From contig NC_079496.1 of NCBI RefSeq assembly GCF_030052815.1, positions 13,531,100 through 13,595,099 on the forward strand: a stretch of DNA of 64,000 bases, read 5' to 3'. Of the stretch, positions 13,206 to 24,424 are shown piece after piece; the first letter of the stretch is position 1; each line of letters opens with the position of its first letter. Source of the stretch: Hevea brasiliensis (lineage: Eukaryota; Streptophyta; Magnoliopsida; Malpighiales; Euphorbiaceae). A program made the position numbers and the translations under genes. The notes under the pieces are model-generated. The model was given only the letters and a program-made list of their open reading frames with translations. It did no database searches and had not been told where the DNA came from.

Positions 13206-13325
13206 AATGGCTAAAAAGCCATGATAACATATCAATATGGCTAAAAACCATGATAACATATAATCGGGCATAAAAGCCATGAGTGCGGGCATAAAGCCAT
13301 GAATACAGGCATAAAGCCTTACGCA
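13206..13325. repeat. minisatellite of GGCATAAAAGCCATGA units
   Basis: Degenerate units of about 18-22 bp (ATGGCTAAAAAGCCATGAT, GGCATAAAAGCCATGA and variants) within the host Tekay-type LTR. Each unit is self-complementary (GGCT...AGCC). The same array stands at 18871-18992 in the second Tekay-type LTR, so it belongs to the family. Confidence 0.75.
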
Positions 13326-14513
13326 GTACTGCTAAAATAATACCCTATTGGCATGCCAATCTATCCAATTTGACACGTGTCTAGGCAATACATGGGCACA
13401 TAGTACCATTAAATATTAATGTATTGTGTTTTATGTCTTCATTATTTCATGACAAATTCCAATTATAATTTATAACATTTCAATTCTATTCATAAGAGAA
13501 GGATAAATTTTTAAAATACATTTCTACATAAATTTTGCTTTCATCATAATTCATATATTTATTCATTATATCACTCATATTTATCACAATTCACAGCAAT
13601 GGTTTTCATTAACCATTATACTCAAAAGATCCTTCTTGTTTCTCATATGCCATTAATCATGCAAGGTATTAATTTCTATTATTATTTCTTATGTCTTTGG
13701 GGTTACTATTTACATACTATTTATTCAAAATGTTTACTTTTTCTTACATAATAGTTATATGAGTTCTAACTACATGAAATTACCACATTTTGGTTCACAA
13801 AAGTATTGGCATTGGTTGCCAATCAATTCTTCAAACCAATAGGAAATAAATTAAAAATTTCAATTTTGGGTGCTAGAGTTCACTGTTCCATTAGGCAATT
13901 CTACAGTGAGAATTTGGTCAAATGTTCTTGATCAAAGTTGTTCCTTATTGTGTTTAGTTCAATTTCTCTTTTTGAATCACTCCATTTGGAGTTTTCTAAC
14001 TCAAGTTATGCTAATTTCTTTAGGGCTGGCCGGATTGCTTCCTACCTAAAATTTCTGGGTGTCGACACCATATTTTGGCCGATCCCCAGAATCAATAAAC
14101 TTTGAAATCGATCCCCAGCACTAAGTCTCCCTTTGCCAGTCAATCACATTCCCGTCCTCTCTTGTCAAACGAAATTGAACCAACACCAGATCCTTTTGTC
14201 ACCAGTTTTATTCGCCGATCTCCCTTTTAGAAGTTTAGGAATAATCAAGTTAAGGTTCCAATCCGGTTTAATGATGATCTCGATCTTAAGTGTTTAAGCC
14301 AAATTTCCAATTTCAATCAGGTCCCGTTTAGCAATGGTTCCCTGCCGATCTCATGCTCATTATGTTTTCCGACCTCTTACACTTAGATTAATAATCACTC
14401 TTAGTTATTTCAATATACTCAGACAATCAGGTGTTTAAATAATTTAGACATTTCCAGTCACATTCATTCACTGGACAAAAGAAGACTTCATTTCATATTA
14501 AAGTTTGTACAAG

Positions 14514-16377
14514 TCATTCGGCTGGAGGATCACCCCCAGCCTGATCTACATTTTGCTCGCCTTCTCTCTCACCCTCAGCCTCTTCCTCACTATCCTCACC
14601 CTCACCCTCGGGAGCCAGGTCTGCCATCCAGGAGAAGTCCTCTTCCGGGTAACGCTTCTTGAGTTCGGCCAAGAGGTCCTTGCGAGCATTCACATAAGCA
14701 CCGGCCACTCCTGTCACCATCTCTTCTTTCGCCTTGAGCTCCTCAGTAAGGTAAGCGATGTGAGCAGCTTCATCGGTCCGAAGTGCTTGAACTTCTTCCA
14801 GAACTAGGGTTCGCTCGGCCAGAACACGAGACTGTTCGGCCAGCTTGTCTTCATAGAACTTCATCCGCCCCTCAATTTCACATATGTAATCCCAAGCGGA
14901 TGAGAGTTGGGATCGGAGAGAAGACATCTCGTGACCCATCTTCTCGACTTCCTTGCCCAGGCGATGAGCTTTCTCCCGAACAATGTGCTGGTTCACCAAG
15001 CACTCCACGTTCAGGCTCATGGATCTGGTCAAGACATCATCAAGACTATCCGGAGACAGCCTATCCCGGTCTTCCCGAAGGCAGATGGATGACCCCAGGA
15101 CCTTAGCGAATCCTGGATTTTCTCGAACTGTCCGGTTCTTCTCCAATGAATTGATAAGGACCTGAGTGCCCCGGGAAAGGGGCCTCACAGGAGGCTGAGA
15201 AGGACCCCCTTCGGTGCTCGGAGCAACTGGAGGAGGTGGAGGCAGCTCTTCTCGGCGAGGAGGGGATCGGACCACTTCTACGACCGCCGGCCCGGAAGGA
15301 TGAGACGAGCCTTCTTGAATTTCCCCGGGCTCATGCCTGGGTGTCTGCATTTCCTCAGCCCGCTTCATCTCCCGTACCTTCCGGGAGATCTCCCTCTTGC
15401 GATTTCGGCTCTCCTTGGAGGCTTCGCCGCTAGCCATACCTGCACAAAAGAGAGGTCAGTGAGATCGCTAAGGTCCTGAGATCTGAGATTTAGAAAATAC
15501 CGATACCGAGGTCAGAGAGCTGAAGCCCGCGATCTTGGCCGGTGATCAATTCCATTGTCCAGTGATGAAGTTCGGCAGTCACTGCATCCAAGCAAGAGAA
15601 CTTCTCTCTGCTCGCCTGTTCTTTTAGCTCCATCACCATCAGGCCTTCCTCCCTATTCAATACGAGACGCTTCGGAATTAAGGGGCCTTGGTGTAGCCAG
15701 CTACGAGGGAAACCCTCAAAGCCGTTCGGAATTTTGCTTCTTAGAATGAAGAAGCGGTTCTTCCAATTTTTCAGGGAAGAAGGCAGATCGGTGAAAAGCC
15801 CGCAATGTGGCTTCACCTGGAAGAATCAGTACTCGTCGTCCTTTCGACGGGTTAATCTATGCAGTTCGGCGAATACTTTAGGCGTAGGACGGAATCCTTT
15901 AGCTCGGCAGAGGCCTCGGAAGGCTACTAAGATCCGCCACGAGTTCGGATGAACTTGGGTGATGCACACTTGGAAAAATTTTAGAACTTCTTTGAAGAAG
16001 TCATCGAGAGGGAACCGCAGTCCGGCTTTTAATTGTTCCTCGTATATCATGATCATATCGTTCTCTTCGAAGAAGTGATCGGCTCGGTGATCGCCGTGAC
16101 ACCGGATAAGTTCGTATGAATCGGGCCGGATGTTATACTCTTGGCTGAATGACTGCAGGTCGGTTTCTTGCAAGATTGATGGCAGCTCGTCCATAGGAAG
16201 ATTCTCTCTCCCTAAAGAAGGCGCATGCCTTGATGATGCTGTTTGCCCCTGAGCTGGAACGGAGACCCTAGGAGGTTCGGGTCGCGCGCTTGGCCCGACC
16301 ACCTCTACTTCATCTGATGACCATGAAACGTGAATGGAAAGTGGGCTTGCCGCTCTCTGACCTTCAGCGCCGCTCAT
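14514..16377 (-). pseudogene. antisense LTR gene A, 5' LTR copy: gag-like + coiled-coil protein
   Basis: A two-exon gene on the strand opposite to the retrotransposon. Exon A is 16377-15501, a 61-bp GT-AG intron is 15500-15440, and exon B is 15439-14514; the exons add to 1803 nt, an exact 601 codons. The start MSGAEGQ is the first good ATG behind the TATA box at 16540-16533. Exon A encodes a domain (about residues 85-215) with KAGLRFPLDDFF and HPNSWRILVAFRGLC, typical of the 'putative gypsy type transposon' domain (PF04195-like). Exon B has a Pro-rich stretch, a coiled coil, RYPEEDFSWM and an acidic tail. One in-frame TGA (15828-15826, a Trp codon in the other copy) breaks exon A; exon B is open. 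The function is unknown; a gag-derived accessory protein is my inference. Confidence 0.72.
15440..15500 (-). other. intron of antisense gene A (5' LTR copy)
   Basis: 61 bp, donor ATCG|GTATTTTC and acceptor TTTGTGCAG|GTATGG on the minus strand. Splicing keeps the frame (LGIG-MASGEA). Both splice sites recur in the 3' LTR copy, although bases just before the donor differ. Confidence 0.6.
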
Positions 16378-16532
16378 TTTCAAAGGAAATAAAGAATTTA
16401 AAGTAAAAGAAGGATCAAAACCCTTACCGGAGCTTGATCGGTGTCGGAAGAGCTTGAAAAATCGAGAGAATTTTGGAATTGTTCGCGAGAGACTGAAAAC
16501 GGCATAAGAGAGCAACTGGCTAACCCCACCCC

Positions 16533-16540
16533 TATTTATA
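16533..16540 (-). promoter_or_regulatory. TATA box of antisense gene A (5' LTR copy)
   Basis: TATAAATA in the context GAGTATAAATAGGGG on the minus strand, 156 bp upstream of the gene A start codon. It is identical in the 3' LTR (37724-37717). The LINE insertion sits 35 bp further upstream. Confidence 0.6.
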
Positions 16541-16575
16541 CTCGTCCGAGCATTTAATGCTCATGATGTTCCAGG

Positions 16576-17042
16576 TAATTTACCGTACAGCCATACGACC
16601 GGCTATGTTATATGGTAGTGAGTGTTGGGCACTGAAAGAGTCGTATGCATCTAAGATAAGAGTTGCAGAGATGAGAATGTTAAGGTGGATGAGTGGCCAT
16701 ACTAGACTAGATAAAGTCCGTAATGAGAGTATCAGAGAAAAGGTAGGAGTGGTGCCAATTGAAGATAAGTTGAGAGAAGGGAGATTGAGGTGGTTTGGTC
16801 ATGTGAAGCGTAGACATACGGAGGCTCCAGTTAGACAAGTAGAGCACATTAAGTTAGAGGATAGAAAGAAAAAAAGGGGTAGACCTAAATTAACTTGGAG
16901 GAGAGTAGTACAACATGACTTAGAAGCATTACATATTTCTGAGGATTTAACCCAAAATCGTTCAGAGTGGAAAAAGCGAATCCATATAGCCGACCCCAAA
17001 TTTTTGGGATAAAGGCTTAGTTGAGTTGAGTTGAGTTGAGTT
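16576..17042 (+). mobile_element. 5'-truncated RTE-type LINE, 467 bp
   Basis: The fragment is flanked by the 11-bp TSD GATGTTCCAGG at 16565-16575 and 17043-17053; the empty site is present in the 3' LTR near 37749. It encodes the C-terminal end of a plant RTE reverse transcriptase: YRTAIRPAMLYGSECWALK, AEMRMLRWMSGHTR, RLRWFGHVKRR, RGRPKLTWRR and a final RIHIADPKFLG before TAA at 17010-17012. The 3' end is (TTGAG)n, the usual short-repeat tail of this clade, not poly-A. Truncation makes it dead on arrival. It landed just upstream of the antisense gene A promoter. Confidence 0.93.
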
Positions 17043-17302
17043 GATGTTCCAGGCAATGCATCGGTTAGCGGGACTCGCCAGCTGTTCTGACACGTCTCTC
17101 GAATATTCCAAAATTCCATAAAGAGATCGGCTAACTAGAGATCGGCATATTAAGATAAATATTTCGAATTGCGGATCAGTTAAGGGTTGTTCAGTTAGGA
17201 ACCAGATCGGACAAACACATCAGAGATTGAAAAATAATCAATAAGATGATAATTGACAAAATAAAATTTTTATTTCCAAAAGATCGGATTACATCATTTG
17301 GG

Positions 17303-17416
17303 CGATCTCTAGGGATCGGATTATATTAAAGGTCTAACTATATCATTTGGGCGATCTCTAGAGATCGGATTACATTGAAAGTAAAAATACATCATTTGGG
17401 CGATCTCTAGAGATCG
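17303..17416. repeat. three tandem 16-bp palindromes, 49-bp period (5' LTR copy)
   Basis: CGATCTCTAGGGATCG at 17303 (one mismatch from a palindrome) and perfect CGATCTCTAGAGATCG at 17352 and 17401, exactly 49 bp apart, each preceded by CATTTGGG. They lie between the two antisense genes and upstream of the gene A TATA box. Possible binding site for a dimeric factor; not shown. Confidence 0.85.
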
Positions 17417-17468
17417 ATGGAACATCCTATCTAAAAGGCCTATGTCAAAGCCTAGTCTCGTGGCTGAG

Positions 17469-17855
17469 TCAAAAGATGTGTTTGACCAGGAGACCGACTG
17501 TTGACATCGGATAGATGTACAGCTCAGATGGGGTGACTATGACTCCCATGAAGATGAGAGACGTCGTCATCGATGTTACCGCTCGAAACTGAGCCGCTGT
17601 CGAAACACCCAGTGCGGAGAGGAGCCAGATGAACGCCAAGGGGCAGTCACCGGGGTTAAGGGGAATACTAGCAGTCTTCTCACCCGAAATCAGTTCATCG
17701 TTTGTATCGGTCGAACGATTCGAAGTCAATAAGATCGAGGTCCTCGATCCAGATCGGTTAATTAGTCCAGTTCTCTCACTGTTATCAGATAAGGTCATCA
17801 TGATTCCCCGTTCACCGGGATCGTAAATTTTCAGTCGGGGAATAAAGAGGTCCAT
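17469..17855 (-). CDS. antisense LTR ORF B (5' LTR copy), hydrophobic
   Basis: An open frame of 128 codons from ATG at 17855 (MDLFIPRLKIYDPGERG) to TGA at 17471-17469. The frame is also open upstream, but the ATG used by the 3' LTR copy (at 38588) is ACG here. The C-terminal half is hydrophobic, with PLAFIWLLSALG and SLIFMGVIVTPSELYIYP as possible membrane segments. I do not recognise the family. Support comes from the frame staying open in both LTRs and from a TATA box upstream in the 3' LTR; here the Tekay-type solo LTR has pushed that box 3.1 kb away. It could also be an untranslated antisense RNA. Confidence 0.35.
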   Translation of the reverse strand: MDLFIPRLKIYDPGERGIMMTLSDNSERTGLINRSGSRTSILLTSNRSTDTNDELISGEKTASIPLNPGDCPLAFIWLLSALGVSTAAQFRAVTSMTTSLIFMGVIVTPSELYIYPMSTVGLLVKHIF

Positions 17856-17973
17856 CGGAAAGGGATCAAAAGCCACAATCGTGGCCGGAACTACTGCCGG
17901 AGCAGCTAGAATAGGAAAGTAAGAAGGAAGAGAGGAAAATCGAATGAGGGAAGTCTCTTCTGTCAGGGGTATA

Positions 17974-18657
17974 TGTGACACCCCTTACCCGTGTACAGTA
18001 TACCCGAGTAAGTAATGCCACACGGTGTACCGGCACACTCTATTTTATCTTAATTAATTTTCATCATAATTTTGAATATAACTTGTGAAATATAACTTGT
18101 TTAAGTCAATTATTGAAATCATAATTTATTTGAGGTTCCGAAAATTTTAAAGAAAATCCGGCGGAGTACCGGCTAAAAATGGAGAAAACAGTTCTTCGGA
18201 ACCTATGAAAAACACTTCCAATATTTATGTCTCATCATCTCTCACTCCAATATCAAAATCTCAACAACATTTCTCAATTTCAGTTCTCAATCATTCATCT
18301 CATTTGATAGTCATGTAACAGTCACAGATCAATATTCACTTTTCCATTTACAAACACAAATTTGCATTATTTACATGAAAATCAAAATACGTTACATAAG
18401 TTTCATTTACACAAAGGAAAATAAAAATCAATTATAAAATACCAAAATGAAGCCTAGTGTCCTACCAATGCACTGTAGACGGTGAGGTGACACGGACACT
18501 ATGCAGAACTGTGAACGGCCTTACCCAATCTGTGGTCTACTGGGCCCTCTGTCCAAATCTTCAGTACCTACGCGTTGCAAAAGCGACGTGCTAAGCATAA
18601 AGCTTAGTGGTGCAATAATAAAATAAAAGAAAATAGCAGAAAATAGATAGGCATTGA

Positions 18658-18703
<46 letters not shown>

Positions 18704-21113
18704 TTTGTATTTGTTATATTCATTTATTTCGTTAACTTTGTCCATTTTCATTCATTTGGTTGCCCAAGTAACCTATACTGGACGACTGGACTGGATAACA
18801 GGTCGTTGGCTCTGGACACCGCGGTGCCTCGGGCCGTCATACCATGGGACGCAGAACGTCAACCATGTATGCAGTCAATATGGCTAAAAAGCCATGATAT
18901 CACATAATCGGGCATAAAAGCCATGAATACGGGCATAAAAGCCATGAATACGGGCATAAAGCCATGAATACAGGCATAAAGCCTTTCGCAGTACTACTAT
19001 CACAATACCCTATTGGCATGCCAAACTATCCAAATCAATTTTGTTAGGTATACTAGGGCATTTGAAACTTTTAAATTCTTCAATTTGTAAATTTCAAGTT
19101 TTGGTGTCACTATTCACCTCATTGGTCAACAAAAATGTTGACTTTTGGATAGAAAATAGGTGTATTGGTTTTAACACCCCAAACATACCACATTTTGTAT
19201 TTGAAACTTGTTGGAATTGATTGCCATTACCATTTCTAAGTTTAAAACCAAGAGGGCAGAATTTTCAGTTTTTGAAGCCCAACTTTACTGTTCCATTAAG
19301 CCCTGTTGAAGTGGGAATTTGAGGAAATGGTAAACATGAAAGTTGTTCCTTATTTTGTCTAGTTGAATTTCATTTTTTGAATCACTCCATTTGGAGTTTT
19401 GTAGCTCTAGATATGGTCCAAAAACCACAGCTGGCCGGATTGCCAATCTGCAGAATTGACCATATCTACAGTAACATGAACAGTGACTGGAATCACTTGG
19501 TTGGATAGGTTCTGGCCATAATTTGGGGTAGGTTCCTTCATGAAAGTTGTTTGTCTATGTCTTAACTTGTTGCTGTAAAAAGTTCAGGTCAATTGACCAT
19601 ATCTACAGTGAGTTATGGCCAAATGAACAGTTACTGTTCATTTGGTCATTTCTGCAGGTGCTGTTGCAGGGTATCCGGATTGGGGCCAACTTTTGGTCCT
19701 CTTGCTTTGGTCTTTTGGGCATGGTTTCTTCAGTAAAAATGTGCCATTATAAGCCTAGTTTCATGTCCAATTGGCGAAACACCAATTGGACCTACACAGC
19801 CAAAGTTATGGCTGTCCAAGTGGACTGAAATTTCAGTCACCCTGCTGCTGTCTTTAGGCAGCCTACACATTCACTTTGCCATGCATTAACTCACTTCAAA
19901 TTATGATTAACTTGCCTTAAATGGTCACTAATTGACCACTAGAATGTCCATTAATCAATTCAAATGCCAAGTCCAATTTTCACCCTTAAAACCCTAGTTC
20001 CCATTATAGGTTTTCACCACACACCTTAATTACTAACCCATTCACTAACCACATGCATAGATGGTTTAAACATAACCTCTAATCCACCTCAAGTCCATCA
20101 AAACACTCCATTTCTATTCCTTCAATAGGGCTGCCGAAATTCATGGTATTCATACACATAATTTTTATTCATTTTAGTTATAATTTCCTACTTATTTCAA
20201 GTCCCTTAACATAGAAATAAAGAGCTTTAGGTGTATATATGCACTAACCTTTAAGTGACACTTCTTGGACTTGTATTTTCCTTAGAATTTCTCCTCTTTG
20301 TGGCTGCCTAAAGCTTCCTTAGGGTGTGTAGATTAATTTTAGTGAAGATGACTTAGGGTTTTGGGGTGAGGTTTGAGAGGTTTTTAAGCTTGATTGAGGA
20401 TGTTAATGGAGGTTTAGGTATGGCTTGGGTTTCGGCTGCATGAGGAAAGAGGGATGGCTGCTGCATTTTTCTTTATTTCTTTGGTCATATTTACCTCTTT
20501 TTATTAGTTAGTTACTTGGTTGTTAGAATGCAATTGGTTGTAACTTATAATGACATCATCATGATGTCATAATTAAGCCTTTTTCCTCATTTTCTTTTTT
20601 TTTCTTCACTACTCATTTTCAATTTAATTTTTAGTAATGTTTCTTCACATTTTATGTCATATTAATTATTTAATTAACTGGACAAGTCGGCCAAAAATCA
20701 CCTCTGAAGGCGAAATGACCAAAATGCCCTCCGTTTGGCTTAACGGGTCAAAATTGTCTGTACCGATTGAAAAATTTTTCTAAATATTTTCTTGGCATTC
20801 TAATGCCATAGGAACCTTAATGACCCTTCTCTGGAGTCCCAAAAATTATTTTATAATTTTTCCCCCGGGTCTAGGGCTCCTCGTTGCGAGAACCGCAACT
20901 TCCCTCTGAGTTACCCCTCGCTAGGGCACCGGCTCATTTGACTTGGTTGTATTTTATTTCTAAAATTTTTACTAAATTTTTCTTATTAATATTTGAGTTA
21001 ATTATGGTTCCTGACTTTAGTTTAAATATTTTTCCGGACGTTTTAGCTGTCCGGACTGACACCGGTCACCGGAATAGTAGAATGTACAGAGTTGCTACCG
21101 GGAGGGTGTTACA
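17974..21113 (-). mobile_element. second Tekay/Del-type solo LTR, 3140 bp
   Basis: Ends TGTGACACCCC and GGGTGTTACA, with the 5-bp TSD GTATA at 17969-17973 and 21114-21118. The empty site GGGGTATATATAGGG is intact in the 3' Ogre LTR at 38672-38686. No coding sequence. Read on the minus strand it starts TGTAACACCCTC and shares GGTGACCGGTGTC with the start of the LTR at 56912, so it belongs to the same broad family. It contains an (AT)n tract (18660-18700), the GGCATAAAAGCC minisatellite (18871-18992) and a 12-bp inverted repeat at 19619-19645. Confidence 0.9.
19619..19645. repeat. perfect 12-bp inverted repeat in Tekay-type LTR
   Basis: CCAAATGAACAG, a TTA spacer, then CTGTTCATTTGG. A decayed version is present in the host solo LTR near 41289-41313. 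Confidence 0.8.
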
Positions 21114-21752
21114 GTATATATAGGGAAAAATCAGGCATTTATTGCTAAGCAGAAAACGAAGCGGACGCTTCGGGAATTGAGGGGAATTAATGCTTTGACC
21201 GGACCGGGCCTGATTAAGGAAAGGATCGGAATGATAGAGATCGGAAGAGGGGAGGCCGGTATGAGAGATCGAAAAAGGAGCGTGTTAAGAAGATCAGAAT
21301 AGAGGGGAGATCGGAAGGCAAAGAGAATAAGACAAATCCCAATAATCGTCGTCAGAATCAGAGCTGAGGTAGTTAAAGCGTTGCAGACGAGATCTCCACC
21401 GCACGCCTGAGAATCGTCCACAATGCTGACAGGTGCCAGAGTATGTCATGACAGTCCTGTACATCCCAATCTCCACCATTGATCTCACTTGCAAGGATGA
21501 GTCCAGAGCCTTTGGATCAAAGAAGAAGATGACAAGACCGGCGTCTTTTATTCCCAGCCCTTGGATCGCCCAGGTCAACAAAGTTTCGGACCGTCAGATT
21601 AGAAGAGGAAAAGGACAAGTATCCTGAGAATGATCTCAGCCTTTCATTTTGATTCTCTTTAATTCTCAAGCATCCGATCATGTCCTTTGAAATCCTGACC
21701 CTCCATCTCCCTCAAAATAGATCTTGACCCTTCGTGGAGAGCACCCGGTTCC

Positions 21753-21760
21753 TATAAATA
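21753..21760 (+). promoter_or_regulatory. sense TATA box of Ogre 5' LTR
   Basis: TATAAATA in CGGTTCCTATAAATACCTGC. It would start the genomic RNA near 21785-21795, giving R plus U5 of about 1.77 kb. Conserved at 39314-39321 in the 3' LTR. Confidence 0.6.
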
Positions 21761-22699
21761 CCTGCATGAAAGCTGTTCAAAGGGGGGACAAAAAAGGGGC
21801 AGTAACTATAGTGGAAGAACTCTGAAATTTAATTCAGTTCGTTACTCTGCTATTAAGCTTTCATAAGAAAAACTCTGGAAACCAGTTTTCTAGAGTGTTT
21901 TCTTACAAAAGGGATTCTTGGATACTGAAACTCTCTCTTTTCAGTTCGTTCATCATCCTGTGGTGCTCTCATCTTCAGCTCTTAATTTTATTTATTTCCA
22001 CTCTTATTGCTTAGGCTCAACCTCATTTAAACTTGTCCTACTACGCTTTGGTCATTCCATACTTAGTTCAGTGGATTCGGCTCCCAACAGGTGAGTGCTC
22101 ATATTGCCATTTCATTAATTGCTCGTTCTTATTTTACGTATTTCCTTTGTTCTTCTACGTACCCAGTTTTCTCTAAGTTTATATTGTGCTTAAGAATACG
22201 AAGAAGGTTACTCTCGGGTTTACTTCTTTGTTGATCAGTCCATCCTTTTTGCTAATCCTTGTTATTTCGGGATGTAAGTCTTCTAGTATCGAATAGTGTA
22301 TAAAAGGTCAGATAAAATGTAGGTAATGGCATCTTAAGGGTCTCCTTGTAAATAATAGAAGGTCTGAATAACAAGTCAGGAAAATAGTAAAGTTGAATAA
22401 CTAGACTAGCACAGAAGATAATTGGGTAAAACGTCATAAGGCGGAATAAAACCAAATCTAAGATAAATAAATGGAACAAATTGGGTGTCAAAAGATACTG
22501 GCAAGGCGACCACATAGGAGATCGGAAAATTCATTCTAGTATCCCCTGTCTAGTCATAGGGCACCAATGAATTAAAAGAAGCCTGATTCCAATCCCCGGC
22601 ATCTTTGAATGCCAAAACTCTTAGTTTTAGGCTCTTGTGATGTGTAGTTGTAGTCAAAGTTCGAGAGGTAGGAAAAGTCCTTATCTGACTCCTATTAAA

Positions 22700-23160
22700 A
22701 TAAAAGAGATCGGCAGAAAATTCTTATCCGATTCTCAACCAGAATTTTTAACTAACATTTAAAAGAGATCGGAGGAGAGTTCTTATCCGATCTTCAATCC
22801 ATAATTTTAATAAATACTTAATAGAGATCGGAGGAGAGTTTTTATCCGATTCTCAATCCAAAAACTCTAATTTTAACCTAAAAGAGATCGGATGAGAGTT
22901 CTTATCCGATCCTCAGCCAAAATTTTAATAAATACTTAAAAGAGATCGGAGGAGAGTTCTTATCCGGTCCCCAACCAAAATTTAAGATAAATACTCAAAA
23001 GAGATCGGAGGAGAGTTCTTATCCGGTTCTCAATCTAAAATTTAAAATAAATACTCAAAAGAGATCGGAGGAGAGTTCTTATCCGGTTCTCAATCTAAAA
23101 CTTTAATAAATATTTAAAAGAGGTCGGAGGAAAGTCCCATCCAATCCCCAAAATTGAATT
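22700..23160 (+). repeat. tandem repeats of about 59 bp in Ogre R/U5 (5' LTR)
   Basis: About eight units, each with AAAAGAGATCGGAGGAGAG and TTCTTATCCG, beginning near 22705, 22761, 22820, 22880, 22938, 22997, 23057 and 23116. Copies drift by point changes. The partner array is at 40260-40720. Confidence 0.88.
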
Positions 23161-23559
23161 CTAACAAAATAGCCTTTCAAACAAAACTAACATGCAACAG
23201 TAACTCACTAAGGTTATCTCATTTACTTATGTATCTGGGTGATCCGAATATAGTGAAAAATCAAATGTTCCTTTTGTCAAAAGGATTAACATTTCCATTC
23301 AAGCCCTCCTAACTAATTTATAAAGAACGCAAAGTTAAATCTACTTACCCTTATTAAGGGACGAGGTGGGGTGCCTAACACCTTCCCCACCCGTTAGCGG
23401 ACCCCGAACCTAGAATCTCTGTTTTGAAGTGGTTTTGTTTTAATTTATTTTCACAAATGGTTTTCTTTAATTTCCCTCAAAATTAAAGTGGCGACTCCTC
23501 ACTCTTTCCCACTTCGGTGAGGGTTCGTTCAGGCGACCGCAAAATACATTGCGACAGCT

Positions 23560-23577
23560 TGGCGACTCCAGTGGGGA
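23560..23577 (+). other. Ogre primer binding site (tRNA-Arg type)
   Basis: TGGCGACTCCAGTGGGGA, three bases after the LTR end. The first nine bases are complementary to the 3' end of plant tRNA-Arg (...GAGTCGCCA), the primer known for Ogre-type elements. Confidence 0.8.
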
Positions 23578-24424
23578 GTTGGTACTGTTACTTAACCTCG
23601 ATATAGAGGTCCAAAAGTAGATTTAATGTTTTCAATTGAATTATAGATAGGTGGGCTCACTCGACAATATTTTAATTATTGGTTATTCCTACTAACTGTT
23701 TTGTTTGTCTTGCTTGTTTTACTCCCAACAGCGCTCTTCATTTAAAAGAAAGAAAAAAGGGAAAAATAAAATCCCCTTGAATTGGGAAGAGGTAAAGGTG
23801 TCCCTTCACACACTGTGCACTCACACGATGTCCTCACACACTTCAGCCCTATACCCGGGCTTTCTTACCCTTTTAGGAAAATAGGAGGGGGTCATGTAGC
23901 GGTACCCATGGGTTTCACCCCGTTAGTATCCATGAAGGCTTCTGCTCAGATTGAAACTCGTTCTATCCACTGTGATACTCGTGGAATTTTCCCGACAATA
24001 TCATGGTTATAGAATGGGGCTCTACTGTTTACAGTAAGGGCAATTTGGGAACCTGTGGCTTTTAGAAAATTAGACCTTGAGCTAAACTATCACGATAGCT
24101 GGAAGCCGTAGTAAGCTACCTTGTAAGATAGAACTATCCAATTAGGTAGCACCCATCCAGTATCAGGACTCTCCCTATTTTAGGACAAAAAGGGGCATAC
24201 TTACCCTTACCCTACTCTGCTTGTGTTTTCTTTTGTTCTTATTTTTAGGGTAATCTTAAATTATGCTGTTGGGAAGACCTACATGCTTTCCTACTTTGAT
24301 AAGTGTGTAGGTGTCACTTTGCCAACAGTATAATTCAAAATTACCCGAACTTACCTCGCTAACAAGTTTTTCACGCAGGCATCACCAAATTAAGGTCTAT
24401 AAAAGGATAAGCATCATTTTTAGC
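23578..24424 (+). other. Ogre 5' leader, non-coding
   Basis: 847 bp between the PBS and ORF1. No ORF with coding character; only short ATG-started frames that would lie upstream of ORF1 in the genomic RNA. Confidence 0.6.

Larger units (their letters stand above)
14060..23556 (+). repeat. Ogre 5' LTR, interrupted by two insertions
   Basis: The span is 9497 bp; subtracting the LINE (467 bp plus 11-bp TSD) and the Tekay-type solo LTR (3140 bp plus 5-bp TSD) leaves 5874 bp, against 5876 bp for the 3' LTR. It starts TGTCGACACC and ends ATTGCGACA, followed by the PBS. It carries the antisense gene cassette, the sense TATA box at 21753 and the GATCGG-rich tandem repeats near its 3' end. Confidence 0.93.

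Noticed and set aside
14783..15433. Plus-strand ORFs opposite antisense gene A
   Set aside because: Shadows of exon B on the other strand; they lack domains and do not join into a longer frame.
16557..17012. 151-codon plus-strand ORF as a host gene
   Set aside because: It is the tail of an RTE LINE reverse transcriptase inside exact 11-bp target-site duplications; the first residues come from flanking LTR sequence.
18521..18887. ORFs across the AT tract at 18.66 kb
   Set aside because: Low-complexity translation of (AT)n inside a non-coding solo LTR.
21131..21421. Third antisense ORF in the Ogre LTR (also 38692-38982)
   Set aside because: Open in both copies, but short, ending across the ORF B TATA region and with no recognisable domain; two young LTR copies alone are too little evidence.
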